In this document: positions 23,896 to 36,580 of the stretch, piece after piece
Position numbering within the stretch: the first letter of the stretch is position 1
Layout of the letters: each line of letters begins with the position of its first letter
Position numbers and translations under genes: made by a program
NCBI GenBank assembly: GCA_035222895.1
Contig: JAVYIG010009858.1
Span: 1-64,000, forward strand
Length of the DNA stretch: 64,000 nucleotides
Origin: Strongylocentrotus droebachiensis
Taxonomy: Eukaryota > Echinodermata > Echinoidea > Camarodonta > Strongylocentrotidae
Direction: 5' to 3'
The notes under the pieces: model-generated
Told to the model about the DNA's origin: nothing
The model's database searches: none
The model's input: only the letters and a program-made list of their open reading frames with translations

Positions 23896-26430
23896 TAATG
23901 ATTCCCAGGATAATTTTTCTTCTAATAAGTATTATGTCTATTGCTTCTAAGTTTCCTTCTATTATGTATATTGCTTCTACCCACACACATACACGCACAC
24001 ACACGCATATGCACACACAACAAGGATAGATGTAGTAGAGATGTAGGTATACTATGTGAGGTATGTATAGGTGCAGAAAAGAAGATGGATAGAATATGGA
24101 GGAGAAAGTACATGTAGATCAGAAAGACAGAGGAAAGGAAAGAAAAGGTACATCAGAGTAATGCATTTGAGAGAAGACTAGTCGGAAAGGGACAAGGGGA
24201 CATGGAGCACCTTTTTTTCCCCGAAAATTTGAAAATTTGGTCGACCGATATTTTGTTCAGTTGTGGGCGGGGGGGGGGGGGGGATATTTCTTTCATTGCA
24301 TTATTTGGAAGGGTAAAGGATTGTAACTACACTTGTTTTTCATCCCCTCTTTCTCCACTATTCTTCCTTTATCTCCGTCCATTTCTCTCTTTCTCTTCCT
24401 CTTTCCCTGTCAACCATTAAAGGACTCTTCCAGTGTCAATCAACACTACCGTGTGCATACAACAAAATAATGTATATGTAATTATAGCCTAGGATTACAG
24501 CTTATACATACTTGTTATGACTTTGTTCTTATTAAAAATGAGAAAATACAAAATACGAAATTTGAGACATGTGTTGAAGGAGCTTTACAAAACAGCGTAC
24601 AAAAATAGTATATTTATAGGAGTGTGTATCGTATTAGTCGCTCCATTTTACCCATATGAATTGATTTTTTTTCTTCAACAAAAACATATAAAGTAACAAA
24701 ATTTCCCATCGAGATGCAGATATCGCCTCTCCCCCCCCCCCCCCTATTAAAAAAAAATACAAAATTTATTTTTTTAAAGTGTAGGGGGGATTGTTCCCGA
24801 AGCTAGATCGTTTATGCATGGAATTTCTTTGATGTCATCTTTTTACAAACATTATCATCTGGGGTGCCATCTTTTAATGATGGGGAAACATTAAAATGAT
24901 GTTTTCTCCAGTTACATCCCTGGTTTTGCCAGAGGTAGGTGTTAATTGTTAGATATTCTCACCATTTCTACAATTTATCATATGATAAACATAATCCTAT
25001 CTTAAACTATTCTCTTTCTATACCGTTATAAAATGCAGATAAAGATATTCGAATCGAATTTAACTAAACTGAATTAAATTGAATTTAAGCGGTAATTATT
25101 AAGAAGACAACTGCCGCATTTACTTGAAATATATTCAAAGTGAAATTACTAATTATAACAGAACTGCAGTACTAGTAAACGTTAACATAATGTATCAATA
25201 TATTTTTACGTTACTTAGGATGTTTTTTTACTTTTTTTAGTCAAGGAAACAAAACTTCCGACGGTTGAAATAGGCCTCATTTGTGTAAATACATTGTTCT
25301 TCTTCACATCATATCAAACTAATCTGTCATGTTATCAGTTTCTAGAGCATTCAATTTAATGGCTTTCCAGACAGGGTGCAAAATGAACAAAAGGGTTTTT
25401 TTTTTTTTTTAATGGAATGCAGCAATATTTACATCATGGTCCTGTAAGACTTTTAAACAAATTTGACTTAATATGCATTAGTCAAGTTCAATGTAGCATT
25501 ACTACGAAGAGTAAAATGATATCATAAAATGAAACCAAAACAGTCATACAAATAATTTGACAGGATGACCCATGAAAGCTGGAAAGCTTTTTTTATAATG
25601 GGGGCCTATTTCCAAATTCAGTATGAATTATTTATTCATCTAAAGATAAAAAGCAATTACATTAAATATTAAGAAATATAATCACAAACAAAATAAACGT
25701 TTAAATACTTTGAGAATAACAACATAAGGGAAATATCACTTTTAAGAAGTTAATCAATATCTTATCAATTCACCTGCTTCTATGTCTTGCATCTCAAGGG
25801 ATAGGTACCTCTTAAAATCAACTTCAAAGTTTCTAAAGTGTTTGAATTGCTTTTAAGTAGCATTAAATAATGCTACAATGAATCAGAAGGAAAAGGGATA
25901 AGGGAATATTGATATCAGACGTTTGAAAAATACTTTTTGCTCTAAGGTAAGACATTTAGACGGTATGTGTTTTGTCACACACACAAACAAATGATATTTC
26001 AATCGAAGAATATAGCAACGAATACTGACATACTAAAGAGATTCACCTTGCACTCATTAGAATAAATCGTAAAAACGATGAGTCAAGTCAAAATTAACTT
26101 TCAACCGTAAGTCTATAAATCTGTATTCGATATTAATCTATATGATTTGCAGTACCAATAATATTACCTCTTTAAATATCATAGTGAAAAAAATTATGCT
26201 ATGCAAGAAGCATATTTATATTGTATGTATTTACATAAAATTTCGAGAGAGGACTTTATCATTATTTTGGATAATGACAGCTGTATGCAGGCGATTATAA
26301 TCTTTCGAGAGAATAGGTATCTTCTCATTCGTTTTGTTATCGCATAATACACAATATAATTTTATGACATATTACTGGCCCATATTAGAGGAGGGCTACA
26401 AATTAACGGTAATATAGAGTGTGAGATGCC
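23896..26430. other. AT-rich intergenic, downstream of the TRIM locus
   Basis: No coding signal. Holds a CA-type microsatellite at 23981-24018, a G run at 24267-24283, a C run at 24730-24744 and an unusually AT-rich stretch from 24.9 to 26.4 kb. Confidence 0.5.
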
Positions 26431-26435
26431 GTGGA

Positions 26436-27594
26436 TTACAGTGATACTTTGATGAAATACAACTTCTTGTGACAAGCAAAAGCGAGCATGTCTGGAGAGA
26501 GGGAAGCCAAGTAACACCAACTACTGCCAAGCGTCAGATTAAGTACATTGAACTCAACTCTCTCCTTCAGGTTCAGACCATCAAGGTCATAGAGCCTGAT
26601 GCCCATGTTACCATTCTTACTATTAACACTCGCCAAATACACCCTGTCCTGCTCATCCACGGCAGCATACAGCCAGACACCGTGTGGATTTTGTAGAGAC
26701 CTACCAGCATTTCCATCCCTGTCATATATTCACCTCGCTTATGGATTGCAATGAACTCGTGACAATCAAACCCGACCTGGTGGCAGATACCTGGAGCGTC
26801 TTGTGTTTTGTTGAAACAGTGTGTTTGAGAGTGGATCCAATCGGGTCATAGATATATACTTTCTTCCTGTTGTTAGCGATGAGGATTTCATCTGATGGAC
26901 TTCTGTTTAGTTTGAGAACAGCGGCATTGTTTTTCACGTGGATGGTTGATATCCTGGATCCATTGGGAGAATACATGTGTGCTTCTGTGTTATTCCTCGA
27001 TATGCATAACGACTTGTTTTGTTGAAACACAAGATCATGACACGTCATGTTAATTGGTATGTTTGCATACTTGTGCATTTTACCAGCTGAATCAATGATA
27101 TCTATACCATGTATATCACTATATCCGATAGCTACACTATCATCAGAGTACGGGGTCATACCCCGCATCAATCCCCGTAGATCTACACACTGAATGACTT
27201 GCAACTTGGGATCTGATCCTGAGATGCTCCCGAGTTCAAGACGAGTATTATCTGCAGGCTTGAACCTCTTCTCCTGAGCTTTCTTCGTAATGGCTGCCGC
27301 AGAAGTGTGATCAGTAGCCTCCTTCAGCATGGCATCCAACTCCTCACACAGCAAGGTATGAGCAGACAGACTGTCTGTTTGAAGACGACCCAGTCTGTCA
27401 TTAGCTACTAGTGTTATTGAACTACAAATACTCTTAATCCTCTGTCGATTCTTAGATTTCAAGACGTTGAGGTCGTCATGGAAACTCCGCTTTACTGCAT
27501 TTATTTGCTCGATGAGATTTCGATGATTTTCTTCAAGCTCTTTGGCCATATGAAAAACTTTCGTTCATCTGCTCCGCACGCATCGCACCGTGAG
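26436..27594 (-). pseudogene. TRIM-family gene, 3' exon: coiled coil end plus beta-propeller-like C-terminus, frame-broken
   Basis: On the minus strand, one frame runs from 27549 to a stop at 26722 (275 residues). It gives a coiled coil with MAKELEENHRNLIEQIN, then a repeat-rich propeller-like region with blades such as GIDIIDSAGK, HMYSPNGSR and VYIYDPIGS. Homology then continues in another frame from about 26720 to the stop at 26436, ending LYDLDGLNLKERVEF and KKLYFIKVSL. The switch lies at the ATATAT run in GTGAATATATGAC and needs two bases to be restored in frame. Upstream, an AMRAEQMNESFSY stretch lies in a third frame and joins MAKELEE at TCATATGG, again out by two bases. A plausible acceptor is TTGTAG at 27600-27595. 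Resemblance to echinoid TRIM56-like proteins is from memory. Confidence 0.7.
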
Positions 27595-28700
27595 CTACAA
27601 CACGTGAAATTCATTACCATTTCATGCATTACCTACGCTAAATCACAGCAACAGCCTAACTGAACCCACTTTTAATACCATCTCGGCCGGTGTTTTAAAA
27701 TTCAATGTTTTCTCTTTAAGATGATATAAATTTGAAATAATTTCATTCATGGGAAAAGGTTGCACTTTTTGCTTAAAAATGTTCCAAAAAAACCTTTCAC
27801 GACACTTTCTCTATGGAGGTCAACCGATTTTCGCCCAAAATTCGTCAACTCTCCATATTCATCTTGGCTGTAGAACTGATTCGATGGCCGAATTGCACCA
27901 TCTCGCATGTCAAATTAAAGCAGAGGTTTCCACGATTCCAGTTATGTATCATTCATTTTGATTGGATGAGAGGAAAAGGTTGCACTTTTGCATCCAATGA
28001 TTTGCTGTCTCTCATGTATGCTCCTTTTTGCGCAAGAGCATGAAATATGCTACACTACACGAGTTCCATAGACGTACACATTAGCGTGCGAACTTTTGCG
28101 TTGCATGTGATTTGAAACAGTACGTCTCCGCTCGGAATGTTCCCCGAACCTGTCCATTTTGTGTAGTTATTTCTATCAATATGTGAGTTTCAACCTAAAA
28201 TGTGGAAAGAAGAAGACATGTAGACTGTAGTAATGATAATTAAATGGTGATACATCATGGATTTGTTGTGTAATTTGCCAGTGACCAAGAAGAAACACAA
28301 AGGATTTTGTAAAATTGTTCGTCGTAAACCTCGGACCCTGAGAGAGGAATATTCCATTTGATTGTGGGGTTACATATATAATTAGTGAACTCCTTGATAT
28401 TGAATTATCGATATGAATTCAATCTTCAACAGTTTTAAAATCTTGTTATTGTTTTTTTGTCGTCTTAGAGTTTCAATAAAAGACATAAACATGCAAATAA
28501 AATCGTTCTTGTTTTATGTTTATGTTGTGAACAAGACCCATTCTCCCTATGTTGTCATAATGGACGCACCCAGTGACGAGTCGACGCTGTGTGTTACGCG
28601 CCAGTGCACACTGCGGTACTTGGTGCGAAGCTCTATGCAGAGTTGACCGGCTCGGTGAGCAATCCATTTTATGAACGAATTCGCCCCAAAGTTTTCCATA
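27595..28700 (-). other. Non-coding interval within the TRIM locus
   Basis: In intact relatives, as I remember them, the coiled coil is continuous. Here about 1.1 kb of unrelated sequence separates its two halves. No donor sits right after the last homologous codon (about 28701), so this may be an insertion that destroyed the junction, not an intron. A GC-richer patch at about 28565-28690 stands out from its surroundings. Confidence 0.4.
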
Positions 28701-28844
28701 TGTTGATGCTGTAGGCTTGACTGACATCGTCCAGTAGTTTCTGCACGGCAGTATATATACTTCATGGCGTTGTACTTCCACATTCTGAATGTTCTTCTCC
28801 AGTTCTGATTTCTTAGCGGCACAACGCTGGACAAGGTCGTTCAC
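28701..28844 (-). pseudogene. TRIM-family gene, coiled-coil exon fragment with a frameshift
   Basis: On the minus strand, after the acceptor TTTGTTTAG, the frame reads VNDLVQRCAAKKSELEKN and IQNVEVQRHEVY. It then shifts: the coil resumes as TAVQKLLDDVSQAYSIN two bases out of register, at a TATATA run near 28750-28756. The segment has the heptad character of a TRIM coiled coil. Joining to the exon at 29608-30242 by the best donor and acceptor puts TGA just after the junction, so the first junction is also out of phase. Confidence 0.65.
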
Positions 28845-29607
28845 CTAAACAAAATGAATAGTATAGAAGTGACATAAACATTTTAAAGAATGAGATGTAT
28901 GCCAATTAAATGGAGCTGGTTTAAAAATCGAACACCAAAATGTTGACGCACCTGATGTTTCACAAAAGTTAGAAACTCGACCCCCCCCCCCCCCACCTAC
29001 CATTATCATTATGAGGACCGAGGAATTGAATACATCGTCTTCCAGCTACTTCCCTTAAAGTCCGATCAATCCATGTTGCATATTTGTATCTTTGTAGATC
29101 AATGAACCAAAGGTGTGTCTTGTAAAGGAAAAAAAAATGAAGCCGCCCATTAAATGGAGAGAATCCTGTGCTTCCACGCTTTGACGCTTCAGTAAGAAAG
29201 TGTGCATCTATGAATGTGCGAGGGAAGCTAGGAACGAAACGACCGCGAGAGATGGTTACACCAGGGAGATGAGAGTTTATCTCCCTGGTTACACCGTGAA
29301 ATTATTGAAATCATAAGTTTTTGTCTGGCAATGGATACGGGAAACATGAATTTCCCTCAATTGTTTGTAAAGAGATTTGGCCTTGCTAGGTCAAATAACA
29401 ATAGTAAATAGTAATGCCCTGCCTCCTTCATTTTTTAAAAGTCTGGACGAGAAACACAATATTTTTGTTATTTGGCCTTAGGGGGAGGAGGCAGAAACGA
29501 TTTCCCTCCCCCCCCCCCCCCCCCGATAGAGAGAAACATCTGCCCTATACCACGTAATGCATTATATTAGCCAAATGAAAGCGCTTTTGTCAGCTGAATA
29601 CACTTAC
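28845..29607 (-). other. Probable intron of the TRIM locus
   Basis: The donor GTAAGTG is at 29607-29601 (minus strand) and the acceptor TTTGTTTAG ends at 28845. It holds C runs at 28981-28994 and 29507-29524 and no coding signal. Confidence 0.55.
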
Positions 29608-30242
29608 CTTAACCGTAACTCCTGCTCGAAGTCAGTCTGATTCTTGATGTTGTGATTTTGATGACCGACGATCACGCACTTGAGACAGACATGGACCTTA
29701 CAATCCTCACAAAACATATCTTTGTTCTCTTGTCTGTGGATGCAGCACTTCTCGGATAGATGACCAATAATGACCTTCCCGTTGTTGATATCCTGTATGG
29801 ATACAATCTCGTGACCTTCAAAGAAGACTGTAAGACGTTGATGACAATCCAGGCACCCATCACACATGTAGTTATTACATGTTCTGCAGAATGAGACGGC
29901 ATCTTGCTGAAACTTGCAAGCAGTGCATTTTGGACGCATCTCAAGGACAGCGTTCATCCCTCCACATTTGGCATGGTAATCGTCTACGAGTCCGTTGACA
30001 GTCACATTGGTGAGGAAATCATCGACACGGTTCACAGACAACTTGGTGATCTTCCTGCAGAGCGGACAGATCATGTGATCGAGATCCTGGTGGGAAAGAT
30101 CATAGTTCTTGAGACATTTCCGACAGAAGGTGTGTCCGCATGAAGTCAGGATGGTTGCCACGTCGAAGATATCAAGACATAGTGGACACGTCAGGTTATC
30201 TGAAGAGCTTGAAGCTTTCTCTTCCTTGGTCTTCTCAGCCAT
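29608..30242 (-). CDS. TRIM-family protein, RING and B-box exon (TRIM56-like)
   Basis: The minus-strand ATG at 30242 opens a 211-codon exon ending at a strong donor (AAG|GTAAGTG). The RING finger is complete as C3HC4: C19, C22, C35, H37, C40, C43, C59, C62. B-box 1 follows from C106 to H144 (C106, C109, C119, C122, C127, C130), and B-box 2 from about C167 to H197 (H169, C178, C181, C186, C189, H194). Such proteins are ubiquitin E3 ligases, and many act in innate immunity or RNA control. All zinc ligands are intact. If splicing fails, reading through ends one codon later, giving a 212-residue RING/B-box protein. The downstream exons carry several frame breaks, so the full-length gene is probably dead, although this exon alone could still be expressed. 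Confidence 0.85.
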
Positions 30243-30427
30243 TGGTGCAAATATCGGATTTCTGGCTTATTACTAGGGAGGCCAATGCCCGGGCGTAAGG
30301 CTTCTACGCCTACGATTTGTGCGCTCGTCGCCCACTTCAAAAAATTAGCAGAGGGAAAAAAATGATGTAAAAATAAAAATTGATGAAAATAAGAAAAGAA
30401 AATACAATTATACATTTCACAACATAC

Positions 30428-30545
30428 CTATAATCACGGATCTGTAACAGTCTTTCACCATTTGTTGACGATCTTGCAGATTTTGAAGTATTTGAGTCCA
30501 ATAATTGTCGTAGCAGAAGAACTTTACGCACGCGTATCACAGACT
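30428..30545 (-). other. Possible 5' untranslated exon of the TRIM locus
   Basis: On the minus strand a donor-like TATAG|GTATGTT lies at 30428/30427, upstream of the TRIM ATG. Pyrimidine-rich sequence and candidate acceptors lie at about 30330-30290. This is splice-signal inference only. Confidence 0.25.
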
Positions 30546-31806
30546 AGAGGGCGTAGAGGTTTGCTCACTAAAAACCTTCTCATTGGCTGAAGGTAGACCC
30601 TAAAAATATGGGATCCGTTTTGAGTAAAGAACTTTTGATAGAGATCAACATTTCAGATGTTCACAATTGCCACTTCTAACAACTAGAAAATATAAAGAAA
30701 AAAGATTATATCTTTTTAAATACAGAATTTTACAAACTGAACATGCGAAGGTAGATAGAGTACGATGATTATGTCAATCTTGCGTTGGTTTGAGCCCTAT
30801 AGCTACAGCCATCTCAAAATGAGAAGGAAAACTGTGACCGGTGACGTCATTGTTCGCGCCAAAAATAAAGGGTATTGCGACATATGTCTGAGCTCCACTA
30901 AGCTCCGGTCAGATCGTGCGCAAAGCGTAGTCTTATTTATAGACCCTAGTACCTTATTCTCACAGCACTAGATTCGAGTGTCGTGCAGTAATGTATGAGA
31001 AGTGTTAAAAAAGATATTTAAGTAAAAAAAAAAGTCTACGTGAGCAGTCTATACTCCAATTGAGAATTGAAATGAAAGCCATGATTTGAAGGTGTGTTGT
31101 ATGATACATGGTTAGTGAGTGTGTATGTTACGTATAGCGAAAGGGAGAGAGAGAGAGAGAGAGAGAGAAATGCGCTATGCATGCTGCTGTCTACGCTGCA
31201 AGATGGATGTTAATTGGACCTCGTAACTTCTCGATCGTTGATAATAAGGAATACTCATGAGGAAATCAAATTATTGGAATACACATCTAAGGTAAATATC
31301 AATGAATTATATACATTTATTTCCTGCCAATTTTGATATCTCTTCTTCATTTTTGAACCATCGCCTTCGGCTCGTAGTAGTAGAAGATGTAATCGTTCGC
31401 ACATTGATGGCTGGATTTCAGCCTGCATCGGGGCTTGCCTAGCCTGTGTCGGTGTGTACGTGTGCGACCGATTCAAGGCTAGCCGCTGTTGAGTGATTGC
31501 ACTTTCGCGCGAAGTTTTAAACTTTGTCCGGACAATGACACGCCCATTCCCTCGGGCCTGTCTAATTATCAACGTAATTTCGCGACATGAATTTATCTGT
31601 TTCAAGGCTCTTGCGTACGGCCAAGGCGTAGAAGGAAGGGAGTGTTTACAAGCTGGATATCTCCTATTTTATGGAACTTCTGGAGTCGGCAGATGGGTGA
31701 GTTTTCTTAGTGAAAGTAAATGCTTTCTTTTAATCTTTGTTTATTTTAAACAAATTCGTAATTAAAAAGTTAGATTTGGGCATTGGCCTCCCTATTACAC
31801 AGATAA
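30546..31806. other. Intergenic between the TRIM locus and the minisatellite
   Basis: No gene recognised. Holds a (GA)n tract at 31144-31168. The word GGGCATTGGCCTCCCTA at 31777-31793 also occurs, inverted, in the TRIM leader at 30275-30291 on the plus strand (see findings). Confidence 0.45.
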
Positions 31807-34800
31807 CAATACTGCGTTGGGCCAACGTCGGCCACGGTCGGCAGGGTCGCAGTCGGCAAGCCAACGTTGGCTAAACGTTGGGCCATCGTCGCCATTTTTT
31901 ACTGATAAATGGTGGCTATTGGTTGGCTATTCGACGTTGGGCCAATGTTGGCTGAACGTTGGACCATCGTCTCAATTATTACTGATAAATGGTGGCTATT
32001 GGTTGGCTATTCGACGTTGGGCCAATGTTGGCTGAACGTTGTCCATTGTCGCCATTTTCACGATAAATGGTGGCTTTTGGTTGGCTATTCGACGTTGGGC
32101 TAACGTTGGCTCAATGTTGGTCCATTGTCGCCATTTTCATTGATATATGGTGGCTTTTGGTTGGCTATTCGACGTTGGGCTAACGTTGGCTCAATGTTGG
32201 TTCATTGTCGCCATTTTCACTGATAAATGGTGGCTTTTGGTTGGCTATTCGACGTTGGGCTAACGTTGGCTCAATGTTGGTCCATTGTCGCCATTTTCAC
32301 TGATAAATGTTGGCTATTGGTTGGCTTTTCGACGTTGGGCCAATGTGGCTGAATGTTGGTCCATTGTCGCCATTTTCACTGATAAAAGGTGACTTGGTTG
32401 GCTATTCGACGTTGGGCTAACGTTGGCTCAATGTTGGTCCATTGTCGCCATTTTCATTGATATATGGTGGCTTTTGGTTGGCTATTCGACGTTAGGCTAA
32501 CGTTGGCTCAATGTTGGTTCATTGTCGCCATTTTCACTGATAAATGGTGGCTTTTGGTTGGCTATTCGACGTTGGGCTAACGTTGGCTCAATGTTGGTCC
32601 ATTGTCGCCATTTTCACTGATAAATGTTGGCTATTGGTTGGCTATTCGACGTTGGGCCAATGTTGGCTGAACGTTGGTCTATTGTCGCCATTCTTACTGA
32701 TAAATGGTGGCTTTTGGTTGGCTATTCGACGTTGGGCTAACGTTGGCTCAATGTTGGTCCATTGTCGCCATTTTCACTGAAAAATGTTGGCTATTGGTTA
32801 GCTTTTCGACGTTGGGCAAATGTTGGCTGAATGTTGGTCCATTGTCGCCATTTTCACTTATAAATGGTGGCTATTGGTTGGCTATTCGACGTTGGGCCAA
32901 TGTTGCTGAACGTTGGACCATCGTCTCAATTATTACTGATAAATGGTGGCTATTGGTTGGCTATTCGACGTTGGGCAAATGTTGGCTGAACGTTGGTCCA
33001 TTGTCGCCATTCTTACTGATAAATGTTGGCTTTTGGATGGCTATTCGACGTTGGGCCAATGTTGGCTGAATGTTGGTCCATTGTCGCCATTTTCACTGAT
33101 AAATGGTGGCTTTTGGTTGGCTATTCGACGTTGGCTAAAGTTGGCTCAATGTTGGTCCATTGTTGCCATTTTCACTGATAAATGTTGGCTATTGGTTAGC
33201 TTTTCGACGTTGGGCCAATGTTGGCTGAAGTTGGTCCATTGTCGCCATTTTCACTGATAAATGGTGGCTATTGGTTGGCTATTCGACGTTGGGCCAATGT
33301 TCGGAGAACGTTGGTCTATTGTCGCCATTCTTACTGATAAATGGTGACTTTTGGTTGGCTATTTGACGTTGGGCTAACGTTTGCTCAATGTTGGTCCATT
33401 GTCGCCATTTTCATTGATATATGGTGGCTTTTGGTTGGCTATTCGACGTTGGGCTTACGTTGGCTCAATGTTGGTCCATTGTCGCCATTTTCATTGATAT
33501 ATGATGTATTTTGGTTGGCTATTCGACGTTGGGCTAACGTTGGCTCAATGTTGGTCCATTGTCGCCATTTTCACTGATAATGGTGGCTTTTGGTTGCTAT
33601 TCGACGTTGGGCTAACGTTGGCTCAATGCTGGTCCATTGTTGCCATTTTCACTGATAAATGCTGGCTATTGGTTGGCTTTTCGACGTTGGGCACATGTTG
33701 GCTGAATGTTGGTCCACTGTCGCCATTTTTACTGATAAATGGTGGCTTTTGGTTGGCTATTCGACGTTGGGCTAACGTTGGCTCAATGTTGGTCCATTGT
33801 CGCAATTTTCACTGATAAATGGTGGCTTTGGTTGGCTATTTGACGTTGGGCTAACGTTGGCTCAATGTTGGTCCATTGTCGCCATTTTCATTGATATATG
33901 GTGGCTTTTGGTTGGCTTTTCGACGTTGGGCAAATGTTGGCTGAATGTTGGTCCATTGTCGCCATTTTCACTGATAAATGGTGGTTTGGGGTTGGCTATT
34001 CGACGTTAGGCTAACTTTGGCTCAATGTTGGTCCATTGTCGCCATTTTCATTGATATATGGTGGCTATTGGTTGGCTATTCGACGTTGGGCCAATGTTGG
34101 CTGAACGTTGGTCCATTGTCGCCATTTTCACTGATAAATGGTGGCTGTTGGTTGGCTATTCGACGTTGGGCTAACGTTGGCTCAATGTTGGTCCATTGTC
34201 GCCATTTTCACTGATAAATGGTGGCTTTTGGTTGGCTATTTGACGTTGGGCTAACGTTGGCTCAATGTTGGTCCATTGTCGCCATTTTCATTGATATATG
34301 GTGGCTTTTGGTTGGCTTTTCGACGTTGGGGCAAATTGTTGGCTGAATGTTGGTCCATTGTCGCCATTTTCACTGATAAATGGTGGTTTGGGGTTGGCTA
34401 TTCGACGTTAGGCTAACTTTGGCTCAATGTTGGTCATTGTCGCCATTTTCATTGATATATGGTGGCTTTTGGTTGGCTATTCGACGTTGGGCTAATGTTG
34501 GCTGAACGTTGGACCATTGTCGCAATTATTCCTGATAAATAGTGGCTATTGGTTGGCTTTTCGACGTTGGGCCAATGTTGGCTGAACGTTGGTCCATTGT
34601 CGCCATTTTCACCGATAAATGGTGGCTTTTGGTTGGCTATTCGACGTTGGGCTAACGTTGGCTCAATGTTGGTCCATTGTCGCCATTTTCACCTATAAAT
34701 GTTGGCTATTGGCTGGCTTTTCGACGTTGGGCTAACGATGGCTCAATGTTGGTCCATTGTCGCCATTTTCACTGATAAATGTTGGCTATTGGTTGGCTTT

Positions 34801-35340
34801 TCGACGTTGGGCCAATGTTGGCTCAATGTTGGTCCATTGTCGCCATTTTCATTGATATATGGTGGCTTTTGGTTGGCTATTTAATGTTGGGCTAACGTTG
34901 GCTCAATGTTGGTCCATCGTCTCAATTATTACTGAGAAATGGTGGGTATTGGTTGGCTATTCGACGTTGGGTCAATGTTGGCTGAACGTTAGTCCATTGT
35001 CGCCATTTTCACTGATAAATGGTGGCTTTTGGTTGGCTATTCGACGTTGGGCTAACGTTGGCTCAATGTTGGTCCATTGTCGCCATTTTCACTGATAAAT
35101 GTTGGCTATTGGTTAGCTATTCGACGTTGGGCCAATGTTGGCTGAACGTTGGTCCATTGTCGCCATTTTCACTGATAAATGGTGGATTTTTGGCTGGCTA
35201 TTCGACGCTGTGCCAATTTTGGCTGAAGATTGGCCCATCGTCTCCATTATCACTAATAAAGGGGTTGATATTTGTCGGCTAAACGATGTTGGGCCAACGT
35301 TGGCTGAATGTTGTCCATCGTCTCCATATTTACTGATAAA
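31807..35340 (+). repeat. 80-bp minisatellite array, about 44 copies
   Basis: The word TTCGACGTTGGG recurs every 78-80 bp. Two main unit types alternate irregularly: one with GCTAACGTTGGCTCAATG and one with GCCAATGTTGGCTGAACG. Both are followed by TCCATTGTCGCCATTTTCAC and GATAAATGGTGGC. The first and last units are more diverged. The many open frames of 60-121 residues (WLFDVG..., STLGQCW...) exist because the unit lacks stops in these frames and 80 is not a multiple of three. They are not genes. Confidence 0.97.
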
Positions 35341-35344
35341 TTGT

Positions 35345-36240
35345 GGATTAATGAAGAACAAAATTCGCGTAGACCGTTATTTCAGCTGGTACCTGCAAGC
35401 GTGCACAATTTCGGAAAGGGGTTAGGCTCACGTCATTTCTTGTCTGATATCATCATTCCCGATTCTTAAGTGTGTGTTTTTACATAAAAGGGGGGGGGGG
35501 GGCTGAAGCCTCCGTTACCCGAATATAAATGTTCTGGTTTCACAATTTTGGTTATATTCATCACTAAAATATACGAGATAAAATATTTGAAAAATGTATA
35601 TTCAGGCAGCGATCGCTGCCCGAATAATTATTAATTTTTAATTTTTGGAGGAAAAAAAGAGGCTGTAACCCCATGCTACACCAACCCACATCAACTGCAG
35701 GTGTTATGAATTGAAATATTAATCCTTGTGGAGTAAATATAGAAACAGCTTCTGCTAGAACCATCATTGCAATGAATCTTCCATTTATTTGGAATTCCAT
35801 AACAATTAAACTCCTTTGGAACTATATATGTCTTTAATGACTATTAAAATATGTTAAACACTTTCTTTATATCTTTACATATTTATATTCAGGGATGACG
35901 TTATCACTCTCGTTCGCTTGAAAAATACTAACGTGCTCATATTACTCCGTATTCCATATGAATACAATATATATTTTTACAAACCACTATTACACGTAGC
36001 AACGCCGTCGATTCCTTATCATTGTTGGGATGAATCAGGCGCTTACGGAGGGGGGATGGGGGGGGGGTTGTGGTTACCCCCCCCCCCCCCCCCCCACGCT
36101 AATTCAGCGGCTAGCTGAGTCGTTGCGAAATTTTCGGCGTGATTTTCGTGACTTTCATGAAAGTCCTGGCCATTGGATGAATTCGCCTCAATATGCATGA
36201 TAATAATAAATTGTAGAAATAATTATAATGACAATGTTAA
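35345..36240. other. Intergenic
   Basis: No gene recognised. Holds a G run at 35490-35502, and a G run at about 36058-36067 facing a C run at 36078-36095, which together could fold back. Confidence 0.5.
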
Positions 36241-36244
36241 ATTA

Positions 36245-36375
36245 GTAATAATACTATAATAGTAATGATAATGATAATGAAAACTAAAATAATAATGATG
36301 ATGGTAATAATAATAATCATAATAATTATAATAATAATAATAATCATAATAATAATTATAATAATAATAATGATA
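36245..36375. repeat. (AAT)n/(GAT)n microsatellite
   Basis: About 130 bp of AATAAT and ATAATG repeats with minor interruptions. Confidence 0.9.
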
Positions 36376-36580
36376 ATATCATTACTAATGAAGGAAATGT
36401 GTATACAATTACGCAAGCACTTAGTACGCCAACTTTCTAGGAAACTATTCCGGGGCGCATTGTGAGACAAGAAGCACAATAATGCAAAAGGAGAAGTACA
36501 GTAGGCTAGAGAGAATATTGCACAAGTGTGTTGAACTAAATGTATGTACTGCATGCTTTTGAAAAAAGGCACGATGCAGG

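Noticed and set aside
31817-35425. Many overlapping open frames of 60-121 residues
   Set aside because: They repeat with the 80-bp unit, appear in several frames and both strands, and have no known domain. They are products of the minisatellite.
36265-36572. Ile-rich frames
   Set aside because: AAT microsatellite translation.
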